Shown in pieces: positions 1 to 8,694 of a DNA stretch of 64,000 nt. The notes below the pieces were generated by a model. The model did not search any database and was not told the DNA's origin. It saw only the letters and a program-made list of their open reading frames with translations. Source of the DNA: Ligaoa zhengdingensis (GTDB lineage: Bacteria; Bacillota; Clostridia; Oscillospirales; Ruminococcaceae). The stretch covers positions 43,988 through 107,987 of the forward strand of contig NZ_JACRST010000007.1 in NCBI RefSeq assembly GCF_014384885.1. The letters are read 5' to 3'. Made by a program: the position numbers and the translations under genes. Positions within the stretch are counted from its first letter, which is position 1. Every line of letters begins with the position of its first letter.

Positions 1-903
1 ATCGCGGCGGCCTCCGCCGCGCTGGCCGGCCCGGGGGCGGGCAGTCCGGCGCTCGACGCACTGCTGGCTGCGCCCGAGGTTTCCCCCGCCCAGAAGGAAT
101 CCGCACTTTATTCGATGGCGCATGTGCGCAGCGTCAACAACCGGGATATCCTGCTGCACGGCCTCACCGGGCGGTATGTGTGGGTCTACCTGGCGGCCTA
201 TCCGCTGTCCGCAGAAAGCCGGTGCGAGATCGAGGGGTTCCGGCTGGAGTTCCCCAAATACAGCTTTACAGAATATTTCCCCGAAATCTACCAGGGGGAT
301 GCGTTTTTCGACCGCTACATCGCCGTGCTGCAATCGATCTTTCTGGATGAGGAGCGGCGGGTGGACGAGATCCCGCGCCTGCTCGACTACGAGGCCACGC
401 CCGACGAGACGGTCGAGGTGCTGGCCGGGTGGCTGGGCGTCGACAACCGGGACGGCGTCTTTTCGCCCGGTCAGCTGCGGCAGATCATCCGCCATATCGA
501 TCTCTACCAGGGGCTCAAGGGCACCAAGCGCGCGCTCGAGCAGGTGGTGGCGCTCGCAACGGGCGTCCGGCCGCGGATTGTCGAGTCGTTCCAATGGGAC
601 GCCGCGGGGGTGACGGCGTCCCAGCGCCAGACCTACCACAGGCTGTACGGCGAGACCAGCAACGACTTTTGCGTGATCCTCGACCTGAGCGGCAGGCAAA
701 GCGCGCTGCCCATATCGGAGGAAAAGCTCGAGCGGCTGATCGAGTCGTACAGCATGGTGGGCGCGCGGTTCAAGGTCGTGACGCTGCGGCGGTGCTCCCA
801 TACCGATACCCACTGCTACCTGGATGTGAACAGCGCGCTCTCCACGCCCGAGGTTGCCAGCGTGGACCAGGCGGCGCTGGGGTCGCATATCACGGTGGGC
901 TGA
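1..903 (+). CDS. Phage-tail / contractile-injection baseplate protein, C-terminal part (partial)
   Basis: The frame is open from base 1, so only the last 300 residues are present and the start lies outside the window. The part from about residue 85 on resembles the P2 gpI-like tail protein domain found in phage baseplates and in Afp/PVC-type contractile injection systems (TIGR02242-like). Typical features are FPEIYQ followed by FFDRYIAVLQ, a DEIPRLLDYEATP segment, a GWLGV segment and LYQGLKGTKRALE. The visible N-terminal 30 residues are Ala/Gly/Pro-rich, like a linker. It is followed 29 bases later by an unrecognised gene on the same strand and then by a convergent AAA+ ATPase of the injection-system type. 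The domain assignment is from family resemblance; whether the particle is a phage or an injection system is inferred from the ATPase. Confidence 0.75.
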   Translation: MAAASAALAGPGAGSPALDALLAAPEVSPAQKESALYSMAHVRSVNNRDILLHGLTGRYVWVYLAAYPLSAESRCEIEGFRLEFPKYSFTEYFPEIYQGDAFFDRYIAVLQSIFLDEERRVDEIPRLLDYEATPDETVEVLAGWLGVDNRDGVFSPGQLRQIIRHIDLYQGLKGTKRALEQVVALATGVRPRIVESFQWDAAGVTASQRQTYHRLYGETSNDFCVILDLSGRQSALPISEEKLERLIESYSMVGARFKVVTLRRCSHTDTHCYLDVNSALSTPEVASVDQAALGSHITVG

Positions 904-932
904 CAGCGAGATTTTAGAAAGGGGTGGCCGCA

Positions 933-2870
933 ATGGCATCGTTTTACAGCAGGTTCCAGAAAAAGCGGGAGGATCGGGACGATCAGGTGCGCAGGATGTA
1001 CAACGCGCCCGAAACCCACTGGCGCGACGCGGACTACAGCCGCGAGTTCTGGCGGGATAAGGTCGGGGATAAGCTCAAGCTGGTGAAAAATATCGTCGTC
1101 CGCTCCACCCCACAGTTTATGTTTAAAAACAGCAAGACCAACGACATCATGGTGATGGAGAGCGCGCAGAAGATCATGGATCAGATCGCGGTGGACCTCA
1201 AGCTCAAGAACATCTTCAGCCCCGAAAACGCGGTCATCAACGGCGTCACCAACGCGCTCGCCCAACAGGCGGGCGCGGGCAACCCCGGGGCGGCGGCCCA
1301 GCTCGGCGAGGTGTCGCAGGCGGTGGAAAGCGCCGTCCAGCAGGGTACGCCCGCGTCCGGCGAGGAGGCGGAGGCGGAGCGCAGCCTCGGCGAAGATCTG
1401 GCCGCGATGTTCGATACCAGTGCGTTTGAATCGAATGATGTGACGGATGGCGAACTGCGGAACCACTACAAGGTGGATAGCCATGAGCTTGCAAAAAAGA
1501 AATACGCAGGGTATACCGCGCGCGACCGCCGCGACGCGAGCGCCATCCGGCACGAGCAGCGGGAAAAGAGTAATCTCACCGCACAGGATATTCTGGGATA
1601 CGGCGACCTCTTTACGGGGTTGGGGGGCACTGCGGTGGGCGTCGGTATCCCCACCCTAACCGATATGGCGCTGGGGGAAGCCACCGACGCGGCGAAGAAT
1701 TGGCGGGTCGGTGCGGGCAGCACGGGCGCAGGGCTGAACCTTGCGGCGGACCTGATGGCCGTCACCAAGCGGGGTCTCGACACAGCCGATAACTGGGCCG
1801 GCCAGGATAAGCGCGACCGCCTGGAGTCGCTGGCCGGGTTCGCGACCGACGCGGGCAGGTTCACCGGCCACTCGATGACGATGGCCTCTGCGATAAAACA
1901 GGACCCGGAGCTCAAAACCTGGGGTTTTGTGGCCAGCAACGCCGGCGAGGCCCTCAGCAACACCACCGGCATATTCACCAACCAGAGCCATGTCAACGAG
2001 CTGCGCGAGCACGAAAAGGCCACCAAGGCCACCAAGACCTTCCACAAGAAGGAGGGGCAGACCTCGATACAGGCGGCCCAGTCCGCCCAAAAGATGAAGG
2101 GCGCCGAGGCGTTTCAAAGGTACCTCGCCAGCAACCCTGGGGATGTGGAGGGCGCGAAAAGGGCGGCGGACGACGCGATTGCGAGCGAGGGCAAGACGCA
2201 GGCCCAATATGTCCGCAAGCGCAACAGCGAGCATATGGCAAAGAGTATGCGCACCGACAAGCGCAACCGCGCCGCTATCGGGCTGGCCGGCAACCTCCTG
2301 GCCGGGGGCACCTATGCGCTCAGCGCGTTGCTTGGCCCCAAGACGCTGGGCGGTAAGATCGCCGGCTATGTGGCGATGGGCCTGGGTACAGGCACCAAGC
2401 TGATCGGCGGACTGGTGGCTGGCATCCTCCGGGGCAAGTCGCAAGTCAAGACGGTCGACAACGAGATCCGGGCGATCAAGCTGAACGGCGGCGAGATGGC
2501 CACGGCCCTGGCCGATATCGAAAATTACGACGACCTCAAGAAGCGGTTCAAATTTGAATACGCCAAGCGCACCAAAAACGAATCCCCCCGCGTCCGCAAC
2601 ATCTCCGACGCGGACTTTAAAACCCTGATGAGCAACGCGCTTTCCGGCCAGTCGGGCGGCAAGGCGGGCATTGCAAACGCAATCGCGATGGGCCGCGCCA
2701 AAGAGATGGCTGACGGCGGCGAGGCCGACGAGGGGCTGCTCAGCGGCATGGGGGTGCGCAGGCAGGAAGATGGTCGGCTGCCCAGCAGGGAATTTTTGGC
2801 GCAGCGCCTGGGCAAGGTCGGCTCGGGGTACGGCCAGTACACATCGCACCAGTTTGCGCCGGGCGTTTAA
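933..2870 (+). CDS. Unrecognised 645-residue protein in the injection-system locus; candidate cargo or structural protein
   Basis: I do not recognise this family. The ATG at 933 is preferred over an in-frame GTG at 924 because AAAGGGG at 918-924 sits at the right distance before it. The N-terminal 80 residues are highly charged (QKKREDRDDQ). A low-complexity Ala/Gln/Glu-rich part follows at about 100-160. Two Gly/Ala-rich hydrophobic blocks follow, at about 225-330 (GLGGTAVGVGIP) and about 450-510 (LAGGTYALSALLGP, IAGGLVAGILRG-like), and the rest is basic and helical with a glycine-rich tail (SGYGQYTSHQF). There is no signal peptide, no HEXXH metalloprotease motif and no LPXTG. It lies between a baseplate gene and a small chaperone-like gene, which would fit an injected cargo or tape-like component; that role is inference only. 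Confidence 0.6.
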   Translation: MASFYSRFQKKREDRDDQVRRMYNAPETHWRDADYSREFWRDKVGDKLKLVKNIVVRSTPQFMFKNSKTNDIMVMESAQKIMDQIAVDLKLKNIFSPENAVINGVTNALAQQAGAGNPGAAAQLGEVSQAVESAVQQGTPASGEEAEAERSLGEDLAAMFDTSAFESNDVTDGELRNHYKVDSHELAKKKYAGYTARDRRDASAIRHEQREKSNLTAQDILGYGDLFTGLGGTAVGVGIPTLTDMALGEATDAAKNWRVGAGSTGAGLNLAADLMAVTKRGLDTADNWAGQDKRDRLESLAGFATDAGRFTGHSMTMASAIKQDPELKTWGFVASNAGEALSNTTGIFTNQSHVNELREHEKATKATKTFHKKEGQTSIQAAQSAQKMKGAEAFQRYLASNPGDVEGAKRAADDAIASEGKTQAQYVRKRNSEHMAKSMRTDKRNRAAIGLAGNLLAGGTYALSALLGPKTLGGKIAGYVAMGLGTGTKLIGGLVAGILRGKSQVKTVDNEIRAIKLNGGEMATALADIENYDDLKKRFKFEYAKRTKNESPRVRNISDADFKTLMSNALSGQSGGKAGIANAIAMGRAKEMADGGEADEGLLSGMGVRRQEDGRLPSREFLAQRLGKVGSGYGQYTSHQFAPGV

Positions 2871-2912
2871 CCGCGCAGCCAGCCGCCCGGTGGGCGGCGG
2901 AAGGGAGATAGA

Positions 2913-3470
2913 ATGCAGAGGGATTACAATAGGGAGCCCGCAGCGGCGACCGGCCGGTTTGAAGCCCAGGACGAAGAACTCCTGATGGATTTGTTGGAGG
3001 AGCACGCCCGGCTGGCGGGCTGGGAGACCGCATGGGTCGCCTACGGCCAGACCGAACAGCCGGTTCTGCAGGTCGGCATATCCAATCTGGGCAAGATCAA
3101 GGCGGCCGTGACGGCCGAGCTCTCGTTTTTGCACCCGGAGGGGGCGGAGGGGAGCTTCACCACGGCGCAGTTCGCGGCTGTGGTGTTTAGCGAGGTCCCG
3201 GAGGAGAATCTGCCGGAGGTGATGCACGCCTGCATGCGGGCCAACCAGTATGCGCTGGTGGGCGGGTTCGGCGTGATGGGGCGGACCCTCTACTACCGGC
3301 ACAACCTGCTTCTGCGGCCCGACTACCCCTTTATCGTCTGCGGGCAGATGCTGGTGGACGCGCTGATCTCGCTGCGCCAGACGCTCGATATCACTGTGGA
3401 TGGCCTTGCGCTGATCGCACGCGGTGTGAACACGCTCGACGAAGTGATCGGGCAGGGATTTCTCGACTGA
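2913..3470 (+). CDS. Small YbjN / secretion-chaperone-like protein
   Basis: This 185-residue cytoplasmic protein has an AAGGGAG ribosome binding site at 2901 and ATG at 2913. It has no signal peptide. The pattern of an N-terminal helix (LLMDLLEEHARLAG), a strand-turn-strand region, a helix with PEENLPEVMHACMRANQ, two strands around FGVMGRTLYYRHNLLLRPDYPF and a long C-terminal helix resembles the YbjN / type III secretion chaperone-like fold. It follows the 645-residue protein by 42 bases in the same transcription unit. A chaperone role for that larger neighbour is an inference from fold resemblance and gene order; other YbjN-like proteins have no known chaperone function. Confidence 0.55.
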   Translation: MQRDYNREPAAATGRFEAQDEELLMDLLEEHARLAGWETAWVAYGQTEQPVLQVGISNLGKIKAAVTAELSFLHPEGAEGSFTTAQFAAVVFSEVPEENLPEVMHACMRANQYALVGGFGVMGRTLYYRHNLLLRPDYPFIVCGQMLVDALISLRQTLDITVDGLALIARGVNTLDEVIGQGFLD

Positions 3471-3487
3471 ACCGGATAACAAAAAGA

Positions 3488-3515
3488 GGAGCGGACCCGC
3501 GGGTCCGCTCCTTGT
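3488..3515. terminator. Bidirectional terminator between convergent genes
   Basis: An eleven-base-pair inverted repeat (GGAGCGGACCC paired with GGGTCCGCTCC) lies at 3488-3511 between the end of the plus-strand tail genes and the end of the minus-strand ATPase. A run of five A on its left serves the minus strand; the T content on its right is weaker. Confidence 0.75.
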
Positions 3516-3576
3516 CGTCTGTCTCTTCGCTTTTGGCGAGAAAGTCTCGGCTGATCTGTGATGTGGAATGCTCGAT

Positions 3577-5712
3577 TCATCCGGTGTAATGCTGAAAATA
3601 GCGCGGTTCCGGCTTGCCCGCCTTGCCCAGTTCGATGCGCACCGCGCGCACGATCTGGCGCATCCCGATGGCGCAGCCCTCGTCCGCGGCGAAATAGGCC
3701 GCCTGAAGCGCGGCCGACTTGATGACGCTGCCCGAAATCTCCAGGCTGCCTGCGAGCATCTCGAAGTCGATCTCGCTGTCGAGCGGCGCATCCTGTGGGA
3801 AGGCGCTGCGCCAGAGCTGGAGGCGCTGCGCCTCGCTGGGCATGTGGATGTTGATCATGTAGTTGATGCGGCGGCGGAACGCGTCGTCGAAGTTGTTGGC
3901 GAGGTTGGTCGCCAGGATGCTGATGCCTGAGAACTCCTCGATCTTTTGCAGCAGGTAGGAGGTCTCGGAGTTGGAGTACCGGTCGTTGGCGTTCTGCACG
4001 TCGGTGCGCTTGGCGAACAGTGCGTCGGCCTCGTCGAAGAAGAGGATGACGTTGCTGTTGCGGGCCTCGTTGAAGATGGCGTCGAGGTTTTTCGCGGTCT
4101 CGCCGATGTATTTGCTGATAATCTGCGCCAGGTTGATGCGGTAGAGCGGCAGCCACAGTTCCCCAGCGAGCACCTGCGCGCTCATCGTCTTGCCGGTGCC
4201 GGGCGGGCCGTAGAGCAGCACCGAGATGCCGTTGCCGTAGGCCGATTTGCTGCGGAAGCCCCACTGTTCCTCGACCTGGAACTTGTACTTGATCCGGTTG
4301 CAGACCTCGCGCAGCATCCCCTTGGACGTGTCGTCCAAAACCAGGTCGTCCCAGGTGTAAAACAGGTCAATGCGGTCGGCCAGCTCGCTCAAGCGGCTGG
4401 TGTTGGCCCGCAGAATCGCGCCGCGCAGAGTCACGCCGTCGATCGGGCCGCCCGCGGCCTCCAGGGCGGCGTCGCGCAGCGCGCCCTTCATCTGGCCGGG
4501 CGAAAGCGAAAACCGCCCGGAGATCGCCCGCCAATCCAGCTCGGGGGCCACCGGATAATCTGCGGCGAACTGCGTCCAGAGCCGTACCGCCTGCCCCTGG
4601 TCGGGCAGCGGGTAGTCGATGCGGCGGCAGAGGTAGCCGTCGGGACAGAAGTTGCGGCGCAGGCGCTCGGTGAGCAGAAACACCCCCGCGCGGTGCGGGG
4701 CGAGCGCCCGGAGAAGCCGCTCGAGGCGGGCGCGCTGTTCGGCGCTGTCCAGGTCCGCTCCGTCCAGGCAGATCAGGCAGCCGTCCAGCAGGACGTACCG
4801 CAGCAGGTCGGAGGTCGCAGGCTCCTCGTCGGGGAGCTCCTCCGCGGGGATCAGCAGCAGCCTGCGCCCCAAACGCCCCGCGAGGCGGCGCACGGTCAGC
4901 TTTTTCCCGCTGCCGCGGGGTCCGCACAGGATGCCAAGACAGCTTTGACCGCCCTCGTTCAGCCGGGCGGTCAAAGCCTCTGCGGCGCGGTACTGCCCGT
5001 CGCAGAACAGGGGCTCGTCCGTCCGGTCGATCGAATCCGGTTGAAAGCGGCCGCGGTATTCGCACCCGCACAGGTAGGCCGTGAGGTGCGGATGGAGCGC
5101 CACCGGCCAGAGCGCCAGGGTGGCGGGCTGCTGAGGCACAAACAGCAGCGCTGAGAGCGCGCCGGGGTCGCAGAAGCTGGGCACGCCCGGCGCGGGATGG
5201 ATCAGCCCGTACAGCGAGCGAAGCACCCCCACCGTGGGGTGCGCGAGCGCATCCTGCCCGTGCAGCAGGGCGAAAGCGGACTCAAAGCCCCGGTCTAGCC
5301 CGGCGCACAGGCTGCACACCAGGCAGAACAGGGCGAAGTCGTCGAGGGCAAAGGTGTGCGCCACCCGGCACAGGCGGAAATTTTGCCCGCCCTCCAGGGT
5401 GAGCGCGAGGCGCCGGGCGATCATCCGCTCGGCGCGGATGAACAGCAGGATAACCTCCTCGGGGGTATCAAAACCCGCCTGCGGAAAGGCCGAGAGGTAG
5501 CGCAAGGTCTCGGCCGGGCCGAAGCTGGCGCCCGCGAGCCCGACCGCCCCGCCTGGGCCGGCGCTCTCCCTTTGGATCGCGCAGCCCAGGCAGAGGTAGC
5601 CGGATACCAGCGCCATCCAGTCGTCCAGCAGGGCCGATTCGTCTGGATAGGGCTGGTTTTCCCGTTCAAAGTGGAACCGGTGGAAAAGTGCGATTTCAAA
5701 CTGTTCTGCCAA
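3577..5712 (-). CDS. Two-module AAA+ ATPase of contractile injection systems (Afp15-like)
   Basis: This 711-residue protein starts with TTG at 5712, 10 bases after an AGGGGG box. The second AAA module is intact: Walker A GPPGTGKT at 502-509, Walker B ILFFDEAD ending at about 562, sensor region ILATNLANNFD and an RRR arginine finger at about 612-614. The first module (Walker A GPRGSGKK at 264-271) looks degenerate: Lys replaces the usual Thr/Ser after the P-loop Lys, and the Walker B-like strand ends LDGAD without the catalytic Glu. ATPases of this layout are a hallmark of extracellular contractile injection clusters, where the homologue Afp15 supports assembly. It converges on the tail genes. 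A general two-domain ATPase unrelated to the cluster is the alternative. Confidence 0.8.
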   Translation of the reverse strand: MAEQFEIALFHRFHFERENQPYPDESALLDDWMALVSGYLCLGCAIQRESAGPGGAVGLAGASFGPAETLRYLSAFPQAGFDTPEEVILLFIRAERMIARRLALTLEGGQNFRLCRVAHTFALDDFALFCLVCSLCAGLDRGFESAFALLHGQDALAHPTVGVLRSLYGLIHPAPGVPSFCDPGALSALLFVPQQPATLALWPVALHPHLTAYLCGCEYRGRFQPDSIDRTDEPLFCDGQYRAAEALTARLNEGGQSCLGILCGPRGSGKKLTVRRLAGRLGRRLLLIPAEELPDEEPATSDLLRYVLLDGCLICLDGADLDSAEQRARLERLLRALAPHRAGVFLLTERLRRNFCPDGYLCRRIDYPLPDQGQAVRLWTQFAADYPVAPELDWRAISGRFSLSPGQMKGALRDAALEAAGGPIDGVTLRGAILRANTSRLSELADRIDLFYTWDDLVLDDTSKGMLREVCNRIKYKFQVEEQWGFRSKSAYGNGISVLLYGPPGTGKTMSAQVLAGELWLPLYRINLAQIISKYIGETAKNLDAIFNEARNSNVILFFDEADALFAKRTDVQNANDRYSNSETSYLLQKIEEFSGISILATNLANNFDDAFRRRINYMINIHMPSEAQRLQLWRSAFPQDAPLDSEIDFEMLAGSLEISGSVIKSAALQAAYFAADEGCAIGMRQIVRAVRIELGKAGKPEPRYFQHYTG

Positions 5713-5793
5713 CCAAGGTGTCCCCCTTTTATCATGGTAGAGAGGCGTGCCCCGCGCGCGTAAGGTCGCCGGCGATTGCCGCCGCCGGGCGGG

Positions 5794-6282
5794 TCAATAG
5801 CCGGTGATCTCCTCGAGGGATTCGTCGTTGATTACCCAATCCTCCACATTGATGACGCGGTAGTGGTCGAGGTCGTCGCGCACAATCACGGTGGAGATGC
5901 CCGCGTTGATAATCATGCGCTTGCACATGGCGCAGGGGTTGGCGTTTGCCACATACTCGCCGGAGTCGTACTCCCGCCCAACCAGGTAGAGGGTGGACCC
6001 GATCATATCCGAGCGCTCCGCGTGGATGATGGCGTTGGCCTCGGCGTGGACCGAGCGGCACAGCTCGTAGCGGGTGCCGCGCGGCACCTGAAGCCGCTGC
6101 CGGGTGCAGAACCCGAGGTCGGTGCAGTTTTTGCGCCCGCGGGGCGCGCCCACATAACCGGTGGAGATAATCTGGTCGTTCTTGACGATGATCGCCCCGA
6201 AGTTGCGGCGCATACAGGTGCCGCGCGTCAGCACCGTCTGCGCGATATCGAGATAATAGTTGATCTTGTCCCGCCTTGTCAT
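5794..6282 (-). CDS. comEB: dCMP deaminase family protein (ComEB-like)
   Basis: This 162-residue zinc deaminase carries the HAEAN motif (zinc His and catalytic Glu, near residue 80) and the PCAMCK motif (two zinc Cys, near 116-119). An extra Cys-rich stretch between them (KNCTDLGFCTRQ) is usual in dCMP deaminases and ComE operon protein 2. It converts dCMP to dUMP in the pyrimidine nucleotide supply, or a related nucleotide. It is read from its own promoter at 6320-6348 and may also feed the ATPase gene 81 bases downstream, although nothing functional links the two. Confidence 0.88.
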   Translation of the reverse strand: MTRRDKINYYLDIAQTVLTRGTCMRRNFGAIIVKNDQIISTGYVGAPRGRKNCTDLGFCTRQRLQVPRGTRYELCRSVHAEANAIIHAERSDMIGSTLYLVGREYDSGEYVANANPCAMCKRMIINAGISTVIVRDDLDHYRVINVEDWVINDESLEEITGY

Positions 6283-6319
6283 TCAAAACACCCTTTCCAT
6301 ACAGATGATTTTAATTCCT

Positions 6320-6348
6320 ATTATAAGGGAAAAATCCCGCCGCGGCAA
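6320..6348 (-). promoter_or_regulatory. Sigma-A promoter of the dCMP deaminase gene
   Basis: On the minus strand TTGCCG (6343-6348) and TATAAT (6320-6325) are separated by 17 bases, about 40 bases before the start codon. Confidence 0.7.
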
Positions 6349-6435
6349 GGCGTGGTTTTTCCCATCTCCCTGTGGTATGATAAAGGGGATTACGGCGGCG
6401 CTTTCCGCCGCCCAACGACAGTCAGGAGGACCCTT

Positions 6436-7284
6436 ATGCAGAACCTTTCCAACATCGGCACCATCCGGGAGCTGCTCACCCGGCACGGTTTCACCTTTTC
6501 CAAGGCGCTGGGGCAGAACTTCATCGTCAACCCCACCGTCTGCCCGCGCATTGCGGAACTGGGCGGCGCGCGCCACGGCGTGGGGGTCATCGAGATCGGC
6601 GCGGGCATCGGCGTGCTCACCCAGGAGCTGGCCCGCCGCGCGGACAAGGTGGTGGTGATCGAGCTGGACAGCCGGTTGCTTCCCATTTTGGATGAGACGC
6701 TGGACGGCTTTACCAACATCGAGATCATCAACGAGGACGTGCTCAAGGTGGACCTCGCCGCGCTGATCGCCCGGGCGTTCGCGGGCATGGAGGTGGTGGT
6801 GTGCGCCAACCTCCCGTACTACATCACATCCCCCATCCTGATGGGCTTGCTGGAATCCCGCCTGCCCATCTCCGCAGTGACGGTGATGGTGCAGAAGGAG
6901 GCGGCCCAGCGCATCTGCGCCCCGGAGGGCTCGCGCGAGACCGGTGCGATCAGCCTGGCGGTGCGGTACTACAGCGAGCCGCAGGTGCTGTTTCAGGTGT
7001 CGCGCGGCAGTTTCCTGCCCGCGCCCGACGTCGATTCCACCGTCATCCGGCTGGATATCCGCCCGGAGCCGCCAGTCGAGGTGGAGGATGAAGCGGCGCT
7101 GTTCCGCGTCATCCGGGGCGCATTTTCCCAGCGGCGCAAGACGGCCGCCAACTCGATTTCGTCCGCGCTGGGGCGGCCCAAGGGCGAAGTGGCCGCCGCG
7201 CTGGAGCGAGCGGGCCTGCCCGCCGCCGCCCGCCCCGAACAGCTCACCCTGGAGCAATTTGCCGCCCTGACGCGCGAACTGTAG
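6436..7284 (+). CDS. rsmA: 16S rRNA (adenine1518/1519-N6)-dimethyltransferase
   Basis: This 282-residue KsgA/RsmA methyltransferase dimethylates two adjacent adenines in the last helix of 16S rRNA during 30S assembly. ATG at 6436 follows AGGAGG. The N-terminus has the family signature FSKALGQNFIVN, then the SAM-binding loop VIEIGAGIGVLTQEL, the acidic VIELDSR, and motif IV NLPYYITSPI. The C-terminal region RGAFSQRRKTAANS is the usual family ending. The length is normal. It stands alone between divergent comEB-like and surface-protein genes. Confidence 0.96.
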   Translation: MQNLSNIGTIRELLTRHGFTFSKALGQNFIVNPTVCPRIAELGGARHGVGVIEIGAGIGVLTQELARRADKVVVIELDSRLLPILDETLDGFTNIEIINEDVLKVDLAALIARAFAGMEVVVCANLPYYITSPILMGLLESRLPISAVTVMVQKEAAQRICAPEGSRETGAISLAVRYYSEPQVLFQVSRGSFLPAPDVDSTVIRLDIRPEPPVEVEDEAALFRVIRGAFSQRRKTAANSISSALGRPKGEVAAALERAGLPAAARPEQLTLEQFAALTREL

Positions 7285-7312
7285 TTTTTTGTCGTTTTTC
7301 ATCGGTTTTTGG

Positions 7313-7341
7313 TTGTGAGATTCCGAATGTCATGGTACAAT
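7313..7341 (+). promoter_or_regulatory. Promoter of the surface protein gene
   Basis: TTGTGA (7313-7318) and TACAAT (7336-7341) with a 17-base spacer, 60 bases before the ATG at 7401. Confidence 0.65.
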
Positions 7342-7400
7342 TCATGTAGAAATTCGGCGAAAACAATCAAAAAAACCGACATCAGGGAGAACGACTGGAT

Positions 7401-8576
7401 ATGAAATCGATTGCTGCACATCTTTGTGCCGTGCTTTGCGGCGTAGTGCTGCTCTGCCCGGTGAAGGCTTATGCCGCGGTGCTCATCGACGACTTTGCGG
7501 ACGCGCGGGGCGACGACTGGCACAGCTATCAAAATTTGGGGTCCCCATCGCTCACGGTCGGTGCGGAGATGGGCTGGCCGGGCGCGCCCGACGCCAGCGC
7601 CATGCCGCTTTCCGGGGCGGGCGGGACTGCGAGCGCCCTCTACGCGGTTTCGGGCACGCAGACGGTGGAGGTCGCTTTGTATAGCGCCTTTTCCACGCTG
7701 GCGCTGCGGCGTGCGGACCGCTACGAGCTGGGCCTGTTTTCCGATTCCGACCGGAGCTCCGCGCTCAAGCCGCTCATCTCGGAGGACGGCCGGGCACTCT
7801 ATCTCAGCACCCCGGACGCGGGTTGGAGGGAGCTGCGCTGCACGGCCGACTACCGCTATGCGTTTGTCGAGCCCGCAGGCGCGCCTTCGCGGGCGTATCC
7901 TTACGGGTTATCGGTCTACGCTTCGTCCGACGGCAAGAGCTTTTCGCAGGTTTCCTGCCCTGCGGCCGGGCTGCGCAGCGCGCTGCTCGAAGGCGGGGAT
8001 TACGCCTATTATTACGAGACCTACCGCTGCGCCGTCCCGTCCGGCACGCGCTTTTTGCGGCTGGACCTGCGGGAGGTGCGGTCGTTTTCGCTGGAGGGCG
8101 GCGGCACGCAGGGCAACCTGACGCCGGGCAGCCTCCGCTTTGCGCAGGCCCGCTTCGAGGGGGATAGCGTGCAGAAGGGCAGCTTTTCCGCCCTGCCCGA
8201 TGAGAGCAGCTCCTCGGGTTCCAGCACAGGCGGCGGCTCAGACCCGGACGTGCAGCGCCCGGGCGGCTCTGCGGAAGAGGACGAACCGTCTGAGGAGCGG
8301 AGCGCGTCCTCCTCCAAGGCTGCATCCTCCTCGCGCTCGTCGCCGCCTCCGTCCGCGTCCAAATCCGCGCCGAAATCCTCCTCGTCCGCCAGTTCCGAGC
8401 CGTCCGTGCAGGAAAAGGTTTCCGCTGCCGAGCGCTCCGCATCCAGCACAGCGCCGGGCGGAGCGATCGAGCTGGAGCCGGTCGCCGGCACAGCGCAGAC
8501 CAAAAAGGCCGTGGCGGGCGGTGTTTACATCGTCGCGGCCCTGATCTTATTGGCATTCGCGGCCCGCAAAAAGTAG
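7401..8576 (+). CDS. Membrane-anchored extracellular protein of unknown function
   Basis: This 391-residue protein has a signal peptide (about residues 1-25, ending AYA). A beta-rich extracellular domain of about 235 residues starts AVLIDDFADARGDDW, a beginning seen in CIA30/galactose-binding-like folds. A Ser/Pro/Glu-rich stalk spans about 270-350, and a single C-terminal membrane segment precedes RKK. The tail looks like a cell-wall sorting signal in layout, but there is no LPXTG or NPQTN motif, so simple membrane anchoring is more likely. No catalytic motif was seen. It is monocistronic and has its own promoter. Carbohydrate binding is a guess from fold pattern only. Confidence 0.75.
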   Translation: MKSIAAHLCAVLCGVVLLCPVKAYAAVLIDDFADARGDDWHSYQNLGSPSLTVGAEMGWPGAPDASAMPLSGAGGTASALYAVSGTQTVEVALYSAFSTLALRRADRYELGLFSDSDRSSALKPLISEDGRALYLSTPDAGWRELRCTADYRYAFVEPAGAPSRAYPYGLSVYASSDGKSFSQVSCPAAGLRSALLEGGDYAYYYETYRCAVPSGTRFLRLDLREVRSFSLEGGGTQGNLTPGSLRFAQARFEGDSVQKGSFSALPDESSSSGSSTGGGSDPDVQRPGGSAEEDEPSEERSASSSKAASSSRSSPPPSASKSAPKSSSSASSEPSVQEKVSAAERSASSTAPGGAIELEPVAGTAQTKKAVAGGVYIVAALILLAFAARKK

Positions 8577-8633
8577 ACGGTTCCCGACCAAAATTCTTCC
8601 ATCCCCGCTCATAGTTTATTTACATTTGTATTG

Positions 8634-8639
8634 TATACT
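8634..8639 (+). promoter_or_regulatory. Probable -10 element before the USP-like gene
   Basis: TATACT lies 55 bases before the start codon in an AT-rich stretch at 8610-8645. No good -35 sits at the expected distance, so this is tentative. Confidence 0.35.
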
Positions 8640-8694
8640 AAACTTAAGCGGGAGATGACTGCCCCGCTGCAATAAATCGAAGGGGTATGCCTTT

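Noticed and set aside
1656..3791. Long minus-strand open frame opposite the tail-locus genes
   Set aside because: It is a composition shadow: Arg/Ala/Pro-rich, without domains, and antisense to two well-supported genes and a terminator.
8440..8576. C-terminal hydrophobic helix plus RKK of the surface protein as a sortase sorting signal
   Set aside because: No LPXTG or NPQTN-type motif precedes the helix; plain membrane anchoring fits better.
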